DNA of 64,000 nt from an uncultured Tessaracoccus sp. Lineage in GTDB: Bacteria; Actinomycetota; Actinomycetes; Propionibacteriales; Propionibacteriaceae. Shown here piece after piece: positions 1 to 7,988 of the stretch (position 1 is its first letter; every line of letters begins with the position of its first letter). Under the pieces are notes generated by a model, which searched no databases, had not been told where the DNA came from, and was given only the letters and a program-made list of their open reading frames with translations. The position numbers were made by a program, and so were the translations under genes. Where the stretch lies: the NCBI RefSeq assembly GCF_947286155.1, contig NZ_CAMYPD010000004.1, positions 40,948-104,947 of the forward strand, written 5' to 3'.

Positions 1-132
1 CACGGGCACCCCGGCTAGCGGGTCTGCGGTGAGCGAGGCGATCGTGTCGGGATGGTCGCCGTCGTCGACCGCCAACTCGATGATGCCGTAAGTGGGCTCC
101 ATACCGTCGCGGGTGAATCGTGCAATGCGCAT
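1..132 (-). CDS. Fumarylacetoacetate hydrolase family protein, N-terminal fragment cut by the window edge
   Basis: Only the first 44 codons are inside the window; the rest lies beyond position 1. The visible start, MRIARFTRDGMEPTYGIIEL, followed by a Gly/Asp-rich stretch, resembles the N-terminal cap of bacterial FAH-family hydrolases/isomerases that act on 2-oxo-acid or fumarylpyruvate-type substrates. The catalytic domain is not visible, so substrate and activity cannot be judged. It starts 4 bp after the stop of the amidotransferase gene on the same strand, so the two are probably cotranscribed. Family assignment is moderate, made from the N-terminal pattern alone. Confidence 0.6.
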   Translation of the reverse strand, partial: MRIARFTRDGMEPTYGIIELAVDDGDHPDTIASLTADPLAGVPV

Positions 133-136
133 GGGC

Positions 137-868
137 TCAGCCTATCGTCCCGGCGCGTGCAGCCACAGCCACGAGAAATTGCTCGGCCAAGCGCCGCCCG
201 GCGAGCGCCACCTGCGCATCCACGGCCTCCATTTCGCGCCGGATCGCCGCGCCGTCGCCGCCATGCCCGTTCGTCCACAGTTCCATACGCTCGGGCGACA
301 CCTCGGGATGAAACTGCACACCGACAGCCGAGCCGATGCGCATCGCCTGCACTGCACAGCGCGCCGACGACGCAAGCAGCGAGGCGCCGTCGGGGATGCG
401 TGTGACGGCGTCGTTGTGGGATTCCGCGACGATACTCGCGCCGGCACGTGCGAGCTCGCCCACCAGCGGGTCCGACACTGCCTGCTCGCTCCAGACAACT
501 TCCGCCGCGCCTTCTTCGTCGCGCCCGGCAGCAGGCGCCTGCACCTCGCCACCGAACTCGCGGGCGAGGATCTGGTGCCCGAGGCAGATACCGAGTGTGG
601 GAACGTCCGCGTCGACCGCACGCCGCAGCATGCGCATCACCATCGGCAGCCAGGGCGAGGCAGCATCGTCGAGGGCGTTCGCTCGGCCTCCGAGGACGAT
701 GAGGCCGTCCGCGAGCTCGGTCTGGAACGCGTCGAGCTGCTCCCACACGCGCCGCACGTCGAGCTTCGCGCCTATGCGGAGCCAGGGTTCAAACCGGTCG
801 AGCGGGCAGAGCTCGTCGAGTTCCAGCACGGTGATGTGCGGCGATGCGCTGCGGGAAGAGTTGGGCAT
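137..868 (-). CDS. Class I glutamine amidotransferase-like protein
   Basis: This 243-residue protein is a free-standing class I glutamine amidotransferase domain. The nucleophile-elbow motif GICLGHQ contains the catalytic Cys, and VGVQFHPEVSP supplies the His-x-Glu of the triad. Such stand-alone domains usually hydrolyse gamma-glutamyl or GMP-synthase-like substrates; the actual substrate cannot be read here. I chose the ATG at 868 because it follows GAGGC and removes a non-homologous N-terminal extension of 66 codons. It is divergent from leuB, with 88 bp between starts, and lies directly upstream of the FAH-family gene. Confidence 0.85.
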   Translation of the reverse strand: MPNSSRSASPHITVLELDELCPLDRFEPWLRIGAKLDVRRVWEQLDAFQTELADGLIVLGGRANALDDAASPWLPMVMRMLRRAVDADVPTLGICLGHQILAREFGGEVQAPAAGRDEEGAAEVVWSEQAVSDPLVGELARAGASIVAESHNDAVTRIPDGASLLASSARCAVQAMRIGSAVGVQFHPEVSPERMELWTNGHGGDGAAIRREMEAVDAQVALAGRRLAEQFLVAVAARAGTIG

Positions 869-956
869 GCCTCGAACGGTAGACCATCGCTGGCCAGATC
901 GCCCAGGTGATGAAACGGCGTGGGCAGGCGGCGCGCCGGTGGCTAGTGTGGCAGGC

Positions 957-2006
957 ATGACGCGCAAGAACATCGCAGTGATTGGCGGGGACGGCATCGG
1001 CCCCGAGGTGACCACCGAAGCACTCAAGGTGCTGCACGCCGCAGCGCCTGACGCATTCAACTGCACGCACTACGACCTTGGCGCGGAGCGCTGGCAGCGC
1101 ACCGGCGAGGTGCTTCCCGACTCCGTGCTCGACGAGCTGCGCGGCGCAGACGCGATCGTGCTGGGCGCGGTGGGCGCGGCTCCCGGATCGAAGGCGATCC
1201 CGTCGGGGCTCCTGGAACGCGGGTTGTTGCTGCGCCTGCGCTTCGCGTTCGACCACGCCGTGAACCTGCGCCCCTCCACCCTCTATCCGGGGGTGCCGAC
1301 GCCGCTCGCACCCGAGGTGGTGGAAGGCAAACAGGTCGATTTCGTGGTGGTGCGCGAGGGCACCGAGGGCCTGTACTGCGGCAACGGCGGCGCGGTGCGC
1401 GTCGGCACGCCGCATGAAATCGCCACCGAAGTGAGCGTGAATACCGCCTACGGTGTGGAGCGCGTGGTGCGCGACGCGTACGAGCGGGCCAGCCGTCGTC
1501 GGGGGAAGCTGACGCTGCTCCACAAGCACAACGTGCTCGTCAACGCGGGCAAGCTCTGGAACCGTGTCGTCGCTGAGATCGGCGAGGAGTTCCCCAACGT
1601 CGAGACGAACTATCTGCACATCGACGCGGCCATGATCGCGCTGGTGAAGGATCCGGCGCAGTTCGACGTGATCGTCACCGACAACCTGTTCGGCGACATC
1701 GTCACCGACCTCGCCGCCGCCGTCACCGGTGGCATCGGGCTCGCCGCCAGCGCAAATATCAACCCGTCGCGCGAATTCCCGAGCATGTTTGAGCCCGTCC
1801 ACGGTTCGGCACCCGACATTGCAGGCCAGGGCATCGCCGACCCGACCGCAGCCATCTCCTCGATGGCACTGCTGCTCGATCACCTGGGCAAACACGAACA
1901 AGCGGCGCGCGTGCAAGCCGCCGTCGCAGAAGATATCAGCGAACGCGGAGCAGGCCCGGTGCGCACCACCGAGGTCGGCGACCGCATCGCAGGAAGGATC
2001 GCATGA
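957..2006 (+). CDS. leuB: 3-isopropylmalate dehydrogenase
   Basis: LeuB (349 aa) oxidatively decarboxylates 3-isopropylmalate to 2-oxoisocaproate with NAD+, the third step of leucine synthesis, in the cytoplasm. The N-terminus carries AVIGGDGIGPEV (about residues 7-18). Further in are the NLFGDIVTDLAA segment with metal-binding aspartates (about 243-254) and the cofactor-site motif HGSAPDIAGQG (about 282-292). The ATG at 957 gives the normal family length. The longer upstream frame is an antisense extension over the amidotransferase gene and is rejected. Its stop overlaps the following SDR gene by 4 bp. The ilvBNC genes of the shared branched-chain pathway lie 7 kb away on the other strand. 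Confidence 0.95.
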   Translation: MTRKNIAVIGGDGIGPEVTTEALKVLHAAAPDAFNCTHYDLGAERWQRTGEVLPDSVLDELRGADAIVLGAVGAAPGSKAIPSGLLERGLLLRLRFAFDHAVNLRPSTLYPGVPTPLAPEVVEGKQVDFVVVREGTEGLYCGNGGAVRVGTPHEIATEVSVNTAYGVERVVRDAYERASRRRGKLTLLHKHNVLVNAGKLWNRVVAEIGEEFPNVETNYLHIDAAMIALVKDPAQFDVIVTDNLFGDIVTDLAAAVTGGIGLAASANINPSREFPSMFEPVHGSAPDIAGQGIADPTAAISSMALLLDHLGKHEQAARVQAAVAEDISERGAGPVRTTEVGDRIAGRIA

Positions 2007-2686
2007 AACCCGTCGCAGTCATCACCGGAGCCTCGCGCGGCATCGGCGCAGCCATCGCCCGCGAACTCGTACGCACGCACCACATTTTCGTCGGCGGCAC
2101 CAACCCCGAGAGCGTGCTGAAGGTCGTCGACGAGTTGGACGACGCCTCGCCGTTCGTCGCCGACCTCAACGACGACGCCGCACTCGCCGCGGCTGCGGAG
2201 CAGGTGGAGCGCTGCGACGTGCTCATCCACAGCGCCGGCATCGAAGCGTCCAAGCCCATCGCGGAGACCACGCGCGACGACTTCCGGCAGATCTTCGAGA
2301 TCAATCTGTTCGCCGTCGCCCAGCTCACCACGCTGCTGCTGCCCAAGCTGCGGGAAGCCCGCGGCCATGTGTTCACCATCAACTCCGGCATGGGCATACG
2401 CTCCCGAGCGAACGGCGCACTCTACAGCGGCTCGAAGTTCGCGCTGCGCGCCTTCACCGACGCGCTGCGCGAGGAGGAACGCGGCACCATTCGCGTAACC
2501 TCGATCCACCCCGGACGCGTCGACACCGACATGCAGCGCGCCATGCAGGAGCGCGACGGCAACCCGTACCGGCAGGACAAGTACATTCGCCCGGGCGCCA
2601 TCGCCGATCTCGTCCGACTCGCCGTCGACGCGACGCCCGAGGCAATGATCGAATATCTCGAAGTGCGCCCGGTCGCCACGTCGTAG
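2003..2686 (+). CDS. Short-chain dehydrogenase/reductase family protein
   Basis: This is a classical SDR of 227 aa. The NAD(P)-binding motif TGASRGIG is at residues 8-15, an NNAG-like HSAG follows strand 4, the catalytic Ser is in the NSGMG region, and the YSGSK catalytic Tyr/Lys pair is near residues 141-145. It should reduce a carbonyl or oxidise an alcohol; the substrate is not inferable. The ATG overlaps the leuB stop in ATGA, so translation is coupled to leuB, though no role in leucine synthesis is known for the family. The product is somewhat short, lacking the C-terminal extension of many SDRs. Confidence 0.88.
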   Translation: MKPVAVITGASRGIGAAIARELVRTHHIFVGGTNPESVLKVVDELDDASPFVADLNDDAALAAAAEQVERCDVLIHSAGIEASKPIAETTRDDFRQIFEINLFAVAQLTTLLLPKLREARGHVFTINSGMGIRSRANGALYSGSKFALRAFTDALREEERGTIRVTSIHPGRVDTDMQRAMQERDGNPYRQDKYIRPGAIADLVRLAVDATPEAMIEYLEVRPVATS

Positions 2687-2704
2687 CAGGCGAGCCGCGG
2701 CTGA

Positions 2705-2725
2705 CTACTCGGTTTCGCCTGCCAC
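2705..2725. repeat. 21-bp direct repeat, left copy (att-like)
   Basis: This sequence is identical over 21 bp to positions 3827-3847, which are the last codons of the flotillin gene. It starts CTACTCGG and ends CCTGCCAC. On the minus strand it reads as the same C-terminal codons (VAGETE then stop), although no flotillin gene leads into it. Similarity extends another 7 bp to the left with two mismatches and stops sharply on the right. It sits 18 bp after the SDR stop codon. Confidence 0.85.
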
Positions 2726-2846
2726 TTTGATGCGCGTTGCGTTACCACTCAGGTCGGTTTGGAGTATGGGCCCTGGGAAGCCAAACGTAGACTAGTCAGC
2801 AACTGTTCGCGCTGGGTGTAACCCCAGCTAGAAAGGATGCGCTCCC

Positions 2847-3083
2847 GTGGATACACGACGCAAGATCGGCTTGGGCCTCTGGGCTGCCCTCATTGCACTC
2901 GGATGCATACTTTCAGTGTTGTTGAACCAAGCCATGGACAGAGCAGATCGATTGCAAATCAGCGGTGCGCCGTCGACGATAGAATGGTGTTTGATCGCCG
3001 TATGGCTGCTGCTAGCGCTCGTAACAATCAGCTACACGCTCTGGTTTGCGATCAGCAAGCTTCGACAGCATCGCCAGGGCTAG
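2847..3083 (+). CDS. Small two-helix membrane protein of unknown function
   Basis: I do not recognise this 78-residue protein. It has two predicted membrane spans (about residues 8-26 and 47-70) separated by a short polar loop, and a basic C-terminal tail (KLRQHRQG). The GTG start at 2847 is supported by GAAAGGA about 9 bp upstream. It lies inside the 1.1 kb segment bounded by the 21-bp direct repeat, between the repeat and a decayed transposase, so it is probably accessory cargo or a recently acquired gene. It could also be a chance open frame, although the ribosome binding site and the membrane-protein composition argue for a real gene. Confidence 0.5.
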   Translation: MDTRRKIGLGLWAALIALGCILSVLLNQAMDRADRLQISGAPSTIEWCLIAVWLLLALVTISYTLWFAISKLRQHRQG

Positions 3084-3146
3084 CCAAGAGCGCTACGTTG
3101 CCGACCAGCTGTTCATAGGGCCGCCACCCGGCTCAGGTTCATAGGA

Positions 3147-3710
3147 TCATCGCAACCGGTGGGTTGACAGTACTTCGTGTTGGGTGACGTATTCGAGGCT
3201 TTTGCGGGGTCGGCGGTCCAATTGGTCGGCGACGTAGTCAAGGTCTTATTGGCTGTAGCGGCTGAGGTCGGTGCCCTTGTGGAAGAACTGACGCAGCAGG
3301 CTGTTGGTGTTTTCGTTGCTGTCTCGTTACCAGCGCAAGTGCCGGGCCGCGAAGTAGACCTCAATGCCAGTAGGGACGCTCACGTTGCGATGAGTGGTCA
3401 TCTCCTTCCCCTCGATTCCAAGTCAGCCTCGCGCGCAGTGATGCCGGAAGCGCGCCCCGAGCCTCTCGATGAGAGTCTTCTGAGTGGCTTCGACCGGATT
3501 CAAACTCCGGTCGAACCATCCAAGGATGAGGAAGGCCGAGTCACGGTCTGCAACTCACGCTTCAACCCGCCTCTGGCTTAGAGATAGATGGTCTTGTGCA
3601 TGGTCTCGATGCGACCACCCCGCGAACGGCAACAGCCCACCGGGCAGCTGCTGTCGCAGGCTCAGGAACAAACTCTCCAACTCGATGCGAATGCTCCCTC
3701 GCCTCAGTAA
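3147..3710 (-). pseudogene. Decayed IS30-family transposase relic
   Basis: Translating the minus strand in pieces recovers IS30-type transposase blocks. A block near 3540-3590 reads ARGGLKREL. One near 3410-3460 reads LPASLRARLTWN. One near 3260-3410 reads GKEMTTHRNVSV, then GIEVYFA, then NENTNSLLRQFF and KGTDLS. The last, near 3180-3230, is a terminal RPRKSLEYVT. The blocks are interrupted by in-frame TAA codons at 3327-3329 and 3246-3248, a one-base insertion just before GKEM (about 3410), and an internal deletion of roughly 100 codons. The N-terminal boundary is uncertain. It is non-functional. No terminal inverted repeats were found. Confidence 0.8.
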
Positions 3711-3826
3711 CCAACGGTCCTTCCGTGGCCGCTTGCGCCTGCCACATCAACCTTCTCCGCCGACACTGTTACGCCCCTAGAAGCGCCATCTCGAGGTGCA
3801 CCCGCGCATCGAAGCGCTGCGCCTGG

Positions 3827-3847
3827 CTACTCGGTTTCGCCTGCCAC
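3827..3847. repeat. 21-bp direct repeat, right copy (att-like)
   Basis: This copy encodes the final codons and stop of the flotillin gene and is identical to 2705-2725. The spacing between the copies is 1122 bp. Because this copy continues into an intact gene, it restores that gene's 3' end, as site-specific integration events commonly do. Confidence 0.85.
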
Positions 3848-5329
3848 GACGTCGGCCTTCCCAACGCGCTGCTTCAACACGTCCAGCAGATCGATGCCGG
3901 TGGTGTTTTTCACCAGTTCGACAGTCTGCAACATGTTGTCGTTGACCGTCTTGGGCAGCGCGGAGGCACCGTCGGTGGATACGACGGTGAGCTTGTCGAT
4001 GGAGCTGAGCGGCGCGGCCACCTTCTCCGCCACCTGCGGCAGCACCTCGATGAGCATCTGCAGCACGGCTGCCTCGTTGTAGTGCGCGAAGGCTTCGGCG
4101 CGCTTGTCCATGGCTTCCGCTTCCGCGGTACCGACGGCGGCAACCGCAGCTGCCTTCGCCTCGCCCTCGGCGCGCACAGCTTCGGCCTCCGCGATACGCC
4201 GAGCCTTCTCAGCCTCACCGCGCTTCGCACCCTCGAATGCCTCGGCGGTCGCGAGCGCCTGGCGACGAGACTGCTCGCCCTCACCGGAGAGGCGTTGACG
4301 CTCGGCATCGGCCTCAGCATCAGCGATCGACGCGGCCTTGCGCGCCTCCGCTTCGTAGATGGACGCCTGGCGCCTCGCCTGCGCCTCCGTCTCAATCTCG
4401 TAACGCTTGGCGTCCGCAGGCTTGCGCACCTCGGTGTCGAGCTGGCGCTCCTTCAGCGCAGCCTGCCGCACGGCCACCTTCTCCTGCTCGGTAAGAATGG
4501 CCTGGTCACGGTCGGCTTGGGCCAGCGGGCCGGATGCCGCGGCCTGCGCCTTCGCGGCGTCCGTCTCGGCCTGAATCTCGGCTTCCTTCAGCACCAGAGC
4601 GCGCTCGGAGATGGCGATCTCCTGCGACGCGGCAATGCGCGCCTGCTCCGCCTCACGGCGAGCGTCGGCTTCGGCGATGGCAGCCAACTGGCCAACCCTC
4701 GCGGACTCGGGGCGACCGAGGTCGGAGAGGTAGGTGCCGTCGTCGGTGATGTCCTGAATCTGGAAGGTGTCGAGCACCAGGCCCTGACCTGTGAGCGACG
4801 CCTCAGATTCGTCGGCAACCCGCTGCGCGAAGGCGGCGCGGTCACGGATGATCTGCTCGACGGTGAGCGAACCCACGATAGAGCGCAGCGAACCTGCGAG
4901 GGTTTCCTGCGTGAACGTCTCGATCTCTTCCTGCTGCATGAGGAAGCGCTGCGCTGCGGCACGGATGGAGTCTTCATTGCCGCCAACCTTGACGATCGCG
5001 ACGCCGTCGACGTTGAGCTTGATGCCCTGCCCGGACACGGCGTTACGGATCGTCACCATGATGCGGCGCGACGACAAGTCCAGCACGTGTAGACGCTGCA
5101 CGAACGGGATGACGAACACGCCGCCACCCATGATGACTTTCTGGCCGGACAGGTCGGTGGAGACCAAGCCCGTCTCGGGGTTCGTGACTGCTTTACCCTT
5201 CTGACCAGTAATGATGTAGGCCTCGTTGGGACGAGATACCTTGTAGCGGCTCGCAATGAGCCAGAGGATGAGCACGACGAGCAGCACTGCGCCGCCAATA
5301 CCCAAGACGATCGGTGGAAGTTCGGGCAT
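3827..5329 (-). CDS. Flotillin-like SPFH domain protein
   Basis: This 500-residue protein has the bacterial flotillin (FloT/YuaG) layout. A membrane hairpin or anchor lies at about residues 8-27 and an SPFH/PHB domain at about 28-205. A long Ala/Glu-rich coiled coil with repeated AEA patterns (about 210-410) leads into a hydrophobic C-terminal oligomerisation region. Such proteins scaffold ordered membrane microdomains and affect membrane fluidity, cell wall synthesis and secretion. The ATG at 5329 follows AAGGAAAC. It is 9 bp downstream of the NfeD-like gene, and this pairing is typical of flotillin operons. Its last codons form the right copy of the 21-bp direct repeat. Confidence 0.92.
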   Translation of the reverse strand: MPELPPIVLGIGGAVLLVVLILWLIASRYKVSRPNEAYIITGQKGKAVTNPETGLVSTDLSGQKVIMGGGVFVIPFVQRLHVLDLSSRRIMVTIRNAVSGQGIKLNVDGVAIVKVGGNEDSIRAAAQRFLMQQEEIETFTQETLAGSLRSIVGSLTVEQIIRDRAAFAQRVADESEASLTGQGLVLDTFQIQDITDDGTYLSDLGRPESARVGQLAAIAEADARREAEQARIAASQEIAISERALVLKEAEIQAETDAAKAQAAASGPLAQADRDQAILTEQEKVAVRQAALKERQLDTEVRKPADAKRYEIETEAQARRQASIYEAEARKAASIADAEADAERQRLSGEGEQSRRQALATAEAFEGAKRGEAEKARRIAEAEAVRAEGEAKAAAVAAVGTAEAEAMDKRAEAFAHYNEAAVLQMLIEVLPQVAEKVAAPLSSIDKLTVVSTDGASALPKTVNDNMLQTVELVKNTTGIDLLDVLKQRVGKADVVAGETE

Positions 5330-5338
5330 AGTGTTTCC

Positions 5339-5881
5339 TTAACCAGGGTGAGGGCCGGAGCCGATGGATGGTGGCGGTGGTAGTTCTTCGACCGAGGTGA
5401 CTTCGACAGCCGTGGGCGACAGGACACTCGAAATCCAGACCTCGGTACCCGCGGGGATCGCCGTATCGGCCCGAGCAGAACGCTTACGCGAACCTCCGGT
5501 GCCGAAGATGCGCACCTCGCCGTAGCCTGACTCCGGGATGTCCGTGATGACGCGCCCAGTGGCACCGACGAGAGAATCCGAGCGGAACGTGGCGGCGTTC
5601 TCCCCTCGCTTCAACACACGGGTAAGCGCCGTCGCACCCCACGCCGCCAGCACTCCAGCGATGATGCCAACGACGACGGCAATTCCCGTGATGTCCACGA
5701 TGCTGAGAGAGATCACTCCCCCAAACCCGAAGGCACCCAGGAACGCCGCAAGGCTGGGGACGGAGAAGAGATCGCCGCCCAGGAAATCGAGGTCAAACAC
5801 CCCTTCGATGATCTCGCCGAACAGCAGCGACGCCGCGACGATCACCAAACCGACGATGCCAACCGTCAGGAAAATCGCCAT
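5339..5881 (-). CDS. NfeD-like membrane protein, flotillin partner
   Basis: This 180-residue protein has two hydrophobic clusters (about residues 2-20 and 50-85) followed by a C-terminal small beta domain. That domain contains LVGATGRVITDIPESGYGEV and a valine-rich end, the OB-fold pattern of short NfeD/YuaF-type proteins. These are encoded next to SPFH proteins and are thought to anchor or modulate them in the membrane. The ATG at 5881 was preferred over an upstream ATG because GAGAAGGAG lies just before it. The gene is immediately upstream of the flotillin gene in the same operon. Confidence 0.8.
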   Translation of the reverse strand: MAIFLTVGIVGLVIVAASLLFGEIIEGVFDLDFLGGDLFSVPSLAAFLGAFGFGGVISLSIVDITGIAVVVGIIAGVLAAWGATALTRVLKRGENAATFRSDSLVGATGRVITDIPESGYGEVRIFGTGGSRKRSARADTAIPAGTEVWISSVLSPTAVEVTSVEELPPPPSIGSGPHPG

Positions 5882-5954
5882 GGCCGTCTCCTTCTCTCTC
5901 AGCAAGGATATCGGCCACGCGGCCAACGCGTCGACGCGACGGTGCAGGCAGAAC

Positions 5955-6380
5955 TCAGAGCACGCCCTTCACCAGTACGAAGTCGCCGAATGGGCGCTGC
6001 TCACCGGTGACCACGACGGCGAATGCCTTCGCAGCGCGATCGTAGAACGAGAAACGCTCGATGGTGCCCACCGACTGCCCCGGGGCCAGGTAGCTTTGCA
6101 CTGCAGCGATCACGTCCGCGTGCACCGGCGGGATGTCGTCGGGGCCCTCCGTCGTCGCCATCCGTAGCGCCGGCTGATCGACGGCGACGTCGAGCGGCAG
6201 CAGAGAACACACGGCGGCAACCATCTGCGGCGCGTCGTAGCCGCGTGCATCCACGACGCGCTGACCAATGCGGTAGGAGGGGAAGTTCCTGTCGGCGATC
6301 ACGAGCTCGTCGCCGTGACCCATCTGCGCGAGGATGTGCAACAAGTCCGGGCTGATGGCCGGGTCTATCCCCCGCAGCAT
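5955..6380 (-). CDS. RbsD/FucU family sugar mutarotase (FucU type)
   Basis: This cytoplasmic protein of 141 aa interconverts sugar anomers, feeding the right form to a kinase. The motif GHGDELVIADRNFP near the N-terminus matches the FucU subgroup; RbsD proteins usually have GHTD with a GLP ending. The His here is the expected catalytic base. The ATG at 6380 shares one base with the ribokinase stop (TAATG), so translation is coupled. Together with the kinase it forms the end of the sugar operon. Whether the substrate is ribose, fucose or another sugar cannot be decided from sequence. Confidence 0.85.
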   Translation of the reverse strand: MLRGIDPAISPDLLHILAQMGHGDELVIADRNFPSYRIGQRVVDARGYDAPQMVAAVCSLLPLDVAVDQPALRMATTEGPDDIPPVHADVIAAVQSYLAPGQSVGTIERFSFYDRAAKAFAVVVTGEQRPFGDFVLVKGVL

Positions 6381-7315
6381 TACTGTGCGTCCGCTGTCAG
6401 GGACGCGACCCACGCGTCCAGCTCGTCGTGCCGGGGCGCGGAATCCGCACTGCCCACACGCGTCACTGAACACGCCGCGGCCACGTTTGCGCGCGCAGCG
6501 GCCTCGCGAAGCGGCATTCCCTGCGCGAGCAGCGCCGCGAGGTTGCCAGTAAAGGTGTCGCCGGCGCCGACGGTGTTCACGGCCTTCACCTTGAGCGACG
6601 GGACCGTCTGGGTGCCCTCGTCGTCGACGACGAGCGCCCCCTCCTCACCGAGCGTGACGATGAGGTCCAGGTTCATCTTCGCGTGCACAGCCTGCGCCAC
6701 CTCGTCGATGCTGCACTTCGTGCTGATGCCGATCGACTCGGCCAGCTGAGCGAGTTCGCTCTCATTCGGCAGCAGGAGGTCGACGTGCTCAAGCATCTCG
6801 ACGGGGATCTCGCGGAAGGGCGCGGGGTTGAGGATCACCGTCTTGCCCGCATCGTGCGCAATCTGCGCGGCGGCCTGGTTCGCGTCGTCTGGAACCTCCA
6901 GCTGCATCACGACCACGCGCGCCGCGCGAATCTGCTCCGCTTGCTCCTGCACCTGCTCAGCGTGGAGCTCGAGGTTCGAACGCGGGATGATGACGATGCA
7001 GTTTTGCCCCTCGTCGTCGACCATCGGCAAACCGACACCGGTGCCCACCTCGCCGTCGATGCTCACCCCGGACGCGTCTACTCCTTCGCGCTCCAGCCAG
7101 GTGCGGAACTCCTCGCCGTAAGCGTCGTCGCCGACTCGTCCGACCATCGCCACCGAGACACCCGCACGCGCCGCCGCGATGGCCTGGTTGAAGCCCTTGC
7201 CACCGGGCGTCATCGTGAACGAAGAACCGGTGATGGTCTCCCCCGGCTTGGGGAATCGCGGGGTGCGGGCGATGAGGTCCATCATGAAGGACCCCACGAT
7301 GCAAACGTCGCTCAT
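6380..7315 (-). CDS. rbsK: Ribokinase-like PfkB family sugar kinase
   Basis: This 311-residue PfkB-family kinase phosphorylates a pentose (D-ribose in the type enzyme) at C5 with ATP. Visible signatures are the N-terminal substrate-binding GGKGFNQA (about residues 38-45), NPAPFREIP, LLPNESE, and the catalytic anion-hole motif NTVGAGDTFTGN whose Asp is the base. The start overlaps the isomerase gene stop by 4 bp and its stop overlaps the mutarotase start by 1 bp. The ribokinase name is the best match by motifs, but a related pentose or 2-keto sugar is possible because no transporter is linked. Confidence 0.85.
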   Translation of the reverse strand: MSDVCIVGSFMMDLIARTPRFPKPGETITGSSFTMTPGGKGFNQAIAAARAGVSVAMVGRVGDDAYGEEFRTWLEREGVDASGVSIDGEVGTGVGLPMVDDEGQNCIVIIPRSNLELHAEQVQEQAEQIRAARVVVMQLEVPDDANQAAAQIAHDAGKTVILNPAPFREIPVEMLEHVDLLLPNESELAQLAESIGISTKCSIDEVAQAVHAKMNLDLIVTLGEEGALVVDDEGTQTVPSLKVKAVNTVGAGDTFTGNLAALLAQGMPLREAAARANVAAACSVTRVGSADSAPRHDELDAWVASLTADAQ

Positions 7316-7965
7316 GCCTTGCTCCCGGGGACGAGATCGTCGGCATCCAGCGCCTGGCCGAGCGAGCCGCCGACGTGGTGCAGGGCGAAGTCGTCCTTGG
7401 TGAAGCCGCTGTGGGTCATGAGTGCGGCAGCGAGCGCGTCGCCGATCGCGAGGGTTGCCGTCGTGGATGCGGTGGGGGCCAGATCCAGCGGGTCGGCTTC
7501 TGTGTCCATGGCCAGCTTGATGGTGATCTGCGCACCCTTGGCCAGCGGCGAGGATTCGTCGCGAGTGATGGCCACGACGGGAATGTTGCGGTGGTTCAGC
7601 ACCTGCACGAAGCGGACGACTTCCGCGGTCTTGCCGGAGTTGGAAATGGCGATGACCACGTCATCCTCCGTCACCATGCCTGCGTCACCGTGCAGGGCTT
7701 CCGTGCTGTGCACGAAGAACGACGGGGTGCCGGTGCTCGCGAAGGTGGCGGCCATCTTCGAGGCGATGTGCCCCGACTTGCCGATGCCCGTCATGATGAG
7801 CCTGCCGCGCATGCCGACGATGAGTTCGAGCAGCTGCGGCAGCACCGCCTTGAGCGGATCGATCTGCCGCTGCAGCGTGGCGATCTCAATCTCGATGGCG
7901 CGTTGGGCGGCGGCGACGGCGTCGTCGAACGAACCCGTGGCTGCTTTCGTGGCTGGTGCAGACAT
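7312..7965 (-). CDS. SIS-domain sugar phosphate isomerase, GutQ/KpsF-like without CBS domains
   Basis: The protein (217 aa) is a single SIS domain. It has GIGKSGHIASKMAATFASTG, then the sugar-phosphate loop ISNSGKTAEV, and the C-terminal LAPTASTTATLAIGDALAAAL typical of arabinose-5-phosphate isomerases. It lacks the tandem CBS domains of full-length KdsD/GutQ (usually about 320 aa). In this setting it probably interconverts ketose and aldose phosphates made by the adjoining kinase. The ATG at 7965 follows GAAGAGG. It is the first gene of the operon and is preceded by a promoter with an operator-like palindrome. Confidence 0.82.
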   Translation of the reverse strand: MSAPATKAATGSFDDAVAAAQRAIEIEIATLQRQIDPLKAVLPQLLELIVGMRGRLIMTGIGKSGHIASKMAATFASTGTPSFFVHSTEALHGDAGMVTEDDVVIAISNSGKTAEVVRFVQVLNHRNIPVVAITRDESSPLAKGAQITIKLAMDTEADPLDLAPTASTTATLAIGDALAAALMTHSGFTKDDFALHHVGGSLGQALDADDLVPGSKA

Positions 7966-7988
7966 GTGATACCTCTTCCGTTCGCGTC

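Noticed and set aside
137..1066. Longer start of the amidotransferase gene at 1066
   Set aside because: The extra residues run antisense into leuB and are not family-like; ATG 868 has a ribosome site.
3596..5092. 498-codon plus-strand frame opposite the flotillin gene
   Set aside because: Leu/Arg/Gly-rich composition without domains; the minus-strand product is a clear SPFH protein.
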